Shown here: in pieces, positions 6,885 through 9,167 of the stretch
Numbering within the stretch: the stretch's first letter is position 1
Layout: every line of letters begins with the position of its first letter
Assembly (NCBI GenBank): GCA_015485375.1
Contig: WFTU01000020.1
Location: 1-9,167, forward strand
Direction: 5' to 3'
Length of the DNA stretch: 9,167 bases
Origin: Paracoccaceae bacterium
GTDB taxonomy: Bacteria > Pseudomonadota > Alphaproteobacteria > Rhodobacterales > Rhodobacteraceae
Position numbers and translations under genes: made by a program
The notes under the pieces: generated by a model
What the model saw: the letters and a program-made list of their open reading frames with translations, nothing else
Database searches by the model: none
Told to the model about the DNA's origin: nothing

Positions 6885-6921
6885 CTTGCCTGTGCAGCGC
6901 CCGAATGCATGCGAAGAATCC

Positions 6922-6948
6922 TTTTTCCCGTGAAATTCCTGTGCTAAT
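6922..6948 (+). promoter_or_regulatory. Predicted bamD promoter
   Basis: GCTAAT (6943-6948) with an extended TG at 6940-6941 forms the same TGYGCTAATC word seen before lpxC. The -35 is poor: TTTTTC (6922-6927) lies 15 bases upstream. A GANTC site, GAATC (6916-6920), touches this region. Transcription would begin near 6955. The call rests on the shared word and its position between lpxC and bamD. Confidence 0.4.
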
Positions 6949-6964
6949 CAGCTAACAAGGAATG

Positions 6965-6982
6965 GTTCCGGCTTGCCGGAGC
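6965..6982 (+). other. CUUG-tetraloop hairpin in the bamD leader
   Basis: GTTCCGG (6965-6971) pairs with CCGGAGC (6976-6982), including one G-T wobble, around CTTG at 6972-6975; in RNA, CUUG is a known stable tetraloop. It would lie about ten bases from the predicted 5' end and about 24 bases before the bamD ATG. No T-run follows, so it is not a terminator. Protection of the mRNA 5' end is the simplest guess. Confidence 0.55.
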
Positions 6983-7006
6983 GATGTGTAAAATTTGAGG
7001 GATAGT

Positions 7007-7768
7007 ATGTCAGGCGCATTCAAGGGTATTCGGGGGCTTTCATTCGTTCTGGCCGTTTCTGTGGTCGCAGCCTGTGCCGGTGGCGGTACGCGTCAGGTGA
7101 ACGAGGGTACGCCCGCGCCGCAGATTCTGGCAATGGCGCAGGCCGAGGCCGATCGGGGCCGTTACAAGGATGCGGCCGAGCTGTATAGCGAAGTCGAGCG
7201 TTTGCATCCCTATTCTGCCGAGGCACGGGTGGCGCTTCTGGGCGCGGCGAAAGCCTATCGCGAGAAGCAGATGTATCCCGAAAGCCGGGCGGCGGCGCTG
7301 CGGTATCTCGATTTCTATCCGACGACGGCCGATGCGCCCTTTGCCATGTATCTGGTGGGCTTGTCCTACTATGACCAGATCATCGATGTGGAGCGCGACC
7401 AGCGCAACACGTTCCGCGCCCTGCAGGTGTTCCGCAAGCTGATCGAGACCTATCCGGGTTCGGAATATGCGGCGCTGGCCGAGGAAAAATTCGGCGTTGC
7501 CCTGAACCAGTTGGCCGGCAAGGAAATGGATATCGGGCGCTATTATCTTAAGCGTGGCGATTATGTGGCTGCCATCGAGCGGTTCAAGGTTGTGGTTAAC
7601 GACTATGGCGACACGCAGCAGACACCGGAGGCGATCTATCGTCTGGTGGAGGCCTATCTTTCGCTCGGTCTGACCGGCGAGGCGGCGGCTGCGCAGCAGA
7701 TGCTGGCCGAGCGGTTCCCCGACAGCGAGTGGCGGCGTGACGCCGACCGGTTGATGTCGCGGGGGTAG
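7007..7768 (+). CDS. bamD: Outer membrane protein assembly factor BamD (lipoprotein)
   Basis: Essential lipoprotein of the BAM complex; it sits on the periplasmic face of the outer membrane, binds BamA and takes part in folding beta-barrel proteins. It has 253 residues. A signal peptide with a hydrophobic core (11-22, LSFVLAVSVVAA) ends in the lipobox VAAC with lipidated Cys23, followed by AGGG, so outer-membrane sorting is likely. The mature part is a row of TPR-like helical hairpins (about 38-70, 74-104, 111-150, 172-200, 205-237). DQIIDVERDQRNTFRALQVF (123-142) and PGSEYA (150-155) match the BamD family core. The start ATG at 7007 follows GAGGGA (6997-7002); a TTG at 6995 in frame would add four residues but overlaps that site and is rejected. 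It lies between lpxC and recN, with its own leader. Its old name is comL. Confidence 0.94.
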   Translation: MSGAFKGIRGLSFVLAVSVVAACAGGGTRQVNEGTPAPQILAMAQAEADRGRYKDAAELYSEVERLHPYSAEARVALLGAAKAYREKQMYPESRAAALRYLDFYPTTADAPFAMYLVGLSYYDQIIDVERDQRNTFRALQVFRKLIETYPGSEYAALAEEKFGVALNQLAGKEMDIGRYYLKRGDYVAAIERFKVVVNDYGDTQQTPEAIYRLVEAYLSLGLTGEAAAAQQMLAERFPDSEWRRDADRLMSRG

Positions 7769-7783
7769 TCCCGTTCGGGCCGT

Positions 7784-7790
7784 GGAGGGG
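7784..7790 (+). promoter_or_regulatory. recN ribosome binding site that fixes a TTG start
   Basis: GGAGGGG lies eight bases before TTG at 7799, the point where RecN homology begins (MLQALSIRNILLIDALD). The only other nearby ATG in frame falls inside the conserved first strand. In the 30-base bamD-recN gap a small CCC-GTTC-GGG hairpin (7770-7779) comes before it; no promoter is visible. Confidence 0.8.
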
Positions 7791-7798
7791 TCAACGCA

Positions 7799-9167
7799 TT
7801 GCTGCAGGCACTCTCGATTCGCAACATTTTGCTGATAGACGCGCTGGACATGGAGTTCAGCGCCGGCCTTAACGTGCTGACCGGCGAGACGGGGGCGGGG
7901 AAGTCGATCCTGCTCGATGCGCTCGGGTTTGTGCTGGGCTGGCGCGGCAAGGCGGATATTGTCCGGCAAGGCGCCAATCAGGGCGAGGTGACGGCGGAGT
8001 TTTCCGTGCCCGCGGGCCATGCCATTCACGACATTCTGGAGGAGGCGGGCCTGCCGGTTGGCGAGACGCTGATCCTGCGCCGCGTCAACAATCGCGACGG
8101 GCGCAAGCGGGCGTTTGTGAATGACCGGGCCTGCTCGGGGGAAACCCTGCGCGCGCTCTCGGCGCATCTGGTGGAGATCCACGGGCAGCATGACGACAAG
8201 GGCTTGCTTGATGCGAAGGCGCATCGGGGGATGCTCGACGAATATGCGGGGTTGGCCCGCGATCTGGAGGCGACGCGGGCTGCGTGGCGGGATCTGGCGG
8301 CGGCGCGCAAGGCTCTTGCAGTGGCGGAGTCCGAGCTGGCCGAGGCGGCGCAGGACGCGGAGTATTTGCGCCATGCGCTCGGGGAGCTCGACGATCTGGC
8401 GCCGGAGGTTGGCGAGGACGCGGTTCTGGACAAGCAGCGGCGGCTGATGCAGGCGGCGGCGCGTATCCGCGAGGATATCGGCAAGGCGGGGCAGGCGATC
8501 TCGCTGGACGGGGCCGAGGGGATGATGAGTGATGCGATCCGCTGGCTGGAGGATGCGGCTCCGCAGGCCGACGGGCGGCTGGAGGAACCGGTGGAGGCGC
8601 TGGGGCGGGCGCTGTCCGAACTGGCGGAGGCACAGGCGGGGGTCGAAAGCGCGCTGGAGGCGCTGAATTTCAATCCGCACGAGCTGGAACAGGTGGAAGA
8701 ACGCCTGTTCGCCATTCGCGCCCTTGGCCGCAAACATGCGGTATTGCCGGATGCGCTGCCGGAACTGGCGCAGGATTTCCGCGCCAGACTGGAAAAAATC
8801 GACACGGGAGCCGATCATATTCAGGCGCTGGAGCAGGCGGTTTCGCAGGCGGCTGCGCGCTACGACGGGCTGGCGGTCAAGCTGGGCGAGAAACGGCAAG
8901 CGGCGGGCAAGCGGCTGGATGCGGCGATGGCCAGGGAACTGGCGCCATTGAAGATGGAGCGCGCGGTGTTTTCCACCGAAGTCTCAACCGGCGAGGACGG
9001 ACCGGAGGGGCGCGACCGCGTGGCCTTTAGCGTGGCGACCAATCCCGGCGCGCCTTCGGGGCCGATCAACAAGATCGCCTCGGGCGGGGAGCTGTCGCGG
9101 TTCCTGCTGGCGCTGAAAGTGTGTCTGAGCGCGCGGGCATCCGATTTGACGATGATATTCGACGAGA
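7799..9167 (+). CDS. recN: DNA repair protein RecN (C-terminal part cut by window edge)
   Basis: SMC-like ATPase of double-strand break repair, acting with RecA on the nucleoid. The frame is open from TTG at 7799 to the right edge: 456 residues of the usual 550 or so, with no frameshift. Order of parts: the N-terminal ATPase half with Walker A GETGAGKS (29-36), then GFVLGWRG (43-50) and EIHGQHDDKGLLD, a RecN hallmark; a coiled-coil region rich in Ala, Glu, Leu and Arg (about 150-380); then the C-terminal half with the ABC signature SGGELSR (428-434). The window ends within Walker B (MIFDE, 452-456), so the D-loop and His switch lie outside. It starts 30 bases after bamD, so co-transcription with bamD is likely. 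No LexA-like SOS box was seen in the gap, though recN is SOS-induced in many bacteria. Confidence 0.95.
   Translation, partial: MLQALSIRNILLIDALDMEFSAGLNVLTGETGAGKSILLDALGFVLGWRGKADIVRQGANQGEVTAEFSVPAGHAIHDILEEAGLPVGETLILRRVNNRDGRKRAFVNDRACSGETLRALSAHLVEIHGQHDDKGLLDAKAHRGMLDEYAGLARDLEATRAAWRDLAAARKALAVAESELAEAAQDAEYLRHALGELDDLAPEVGEDAVLDKQRRLMQAAARIREDIGKAGQAISLDGAEGMMSDAIRWLEDAAPQADGRLEEPVEALGRALSELAEAQAGVESALEALNFNPHELEQVEERLFAIRALGRKHAVLPDALPELAQDFRARLEKIDTGADHIQALEQAVSQAAARYDGLAVKLGEKRQAAGKRLDAAMARELAPLKMERAVFSTEVSTGEDGPEGRDRVAFSVATNPGAPSGPINKIASGGELSRFLLALKVCLSARASDLTMIFDE

Noticed and set aside
5760..6942. Shared TGAAATTCCTG at the ftsZ end (5760-5770) and in the bamD leader (6931-6941)
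   Set aside because: One copy encodes the conserved FtsZ C-terminal peptide; an 11-base match within 9 kb with no further extension is probably chance.
6995..7006. TTG start for bamD giving four extra residues
   Set aside because: It overlaps the ribosome binding site GAGGGA of the ATG at 7007, which gives a normal lipoprotein signal peptide.
7040..8899. A 619-codon open frame on the - strand across bamD and recN
   Set aside because: It lies wholly opposite two clear genes; its Arg, Gln, His and Leu-rich product has no recognisable domain. In GC-rich genomes the antisense frame opposite biased codons often lacks stops.

Overview
The window is a GC-rich stretch of the division and cell wall (dcw) cluster, with all genes on the + strand. 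The order is murB, ddl, ftsQ, ftsA, ftsZ, lpxC, bamD, recN (cut by the right edge). The run lpxC-bamD-recN directly after ftsZ, the FtsZ with a long Ala/Pro/Glu-rich linker and a GTP-binding core of alphaproteobacterial type, and the sequence style of MurB, FtsQ and RecN point to an alphaproteobacterium, most likely of the Rhodobacterales. That assignment is from remembered family resemblance, not from a search.

Left part (1-4144): a compact operon. The last codons of a small upstream ORF overlap murB by ATGA. murB (UDP-MurNAc formation) is followed after 48 bases by ddl (D-Ala-D-Ala). ddl overlaps ftsQ by 13 bases, and ftsQ overlaps ftsA by ATGA. Precursor synthesis is thus joined to the divisome membrane protein FtsQ and to the FtsZ membrane tether FtsA.

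Middle (4145-5846): 171 non-coding, relatively AT-rich bases separate ftsA from ftsZ. They hold part of an 11-bp perfect inverted repeat across the ftsA stop, a possible extended -10, a GANTC site and three TTGTGR words. ftsZ follows, and a clear intrinsic terminator closes it.

Right part (5847-9167): lpxC (committed step of lipid A) and bamD (outer-membrane protein assembly lipoprotein) each have their own leader. Both leaders carry the same ten-base TGYGCTAATC word, read here as an extended -10. bamD has a CUUG-tetraloop hairpin near the predicted 5' end of its mRNA. recN (DNA repair SMC-like ATPase) starts 30 bases after bamD at a TTG with a strong ribosome binding site and runs off the window at Walker B.

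I see no mobile element, CRISPR, tRNA, rRNA, pseudogene or foreign insert. This is a conserved housekeeping locus, and I do not see a new system. What deserves a second look is mainly in the four intergenic regions.
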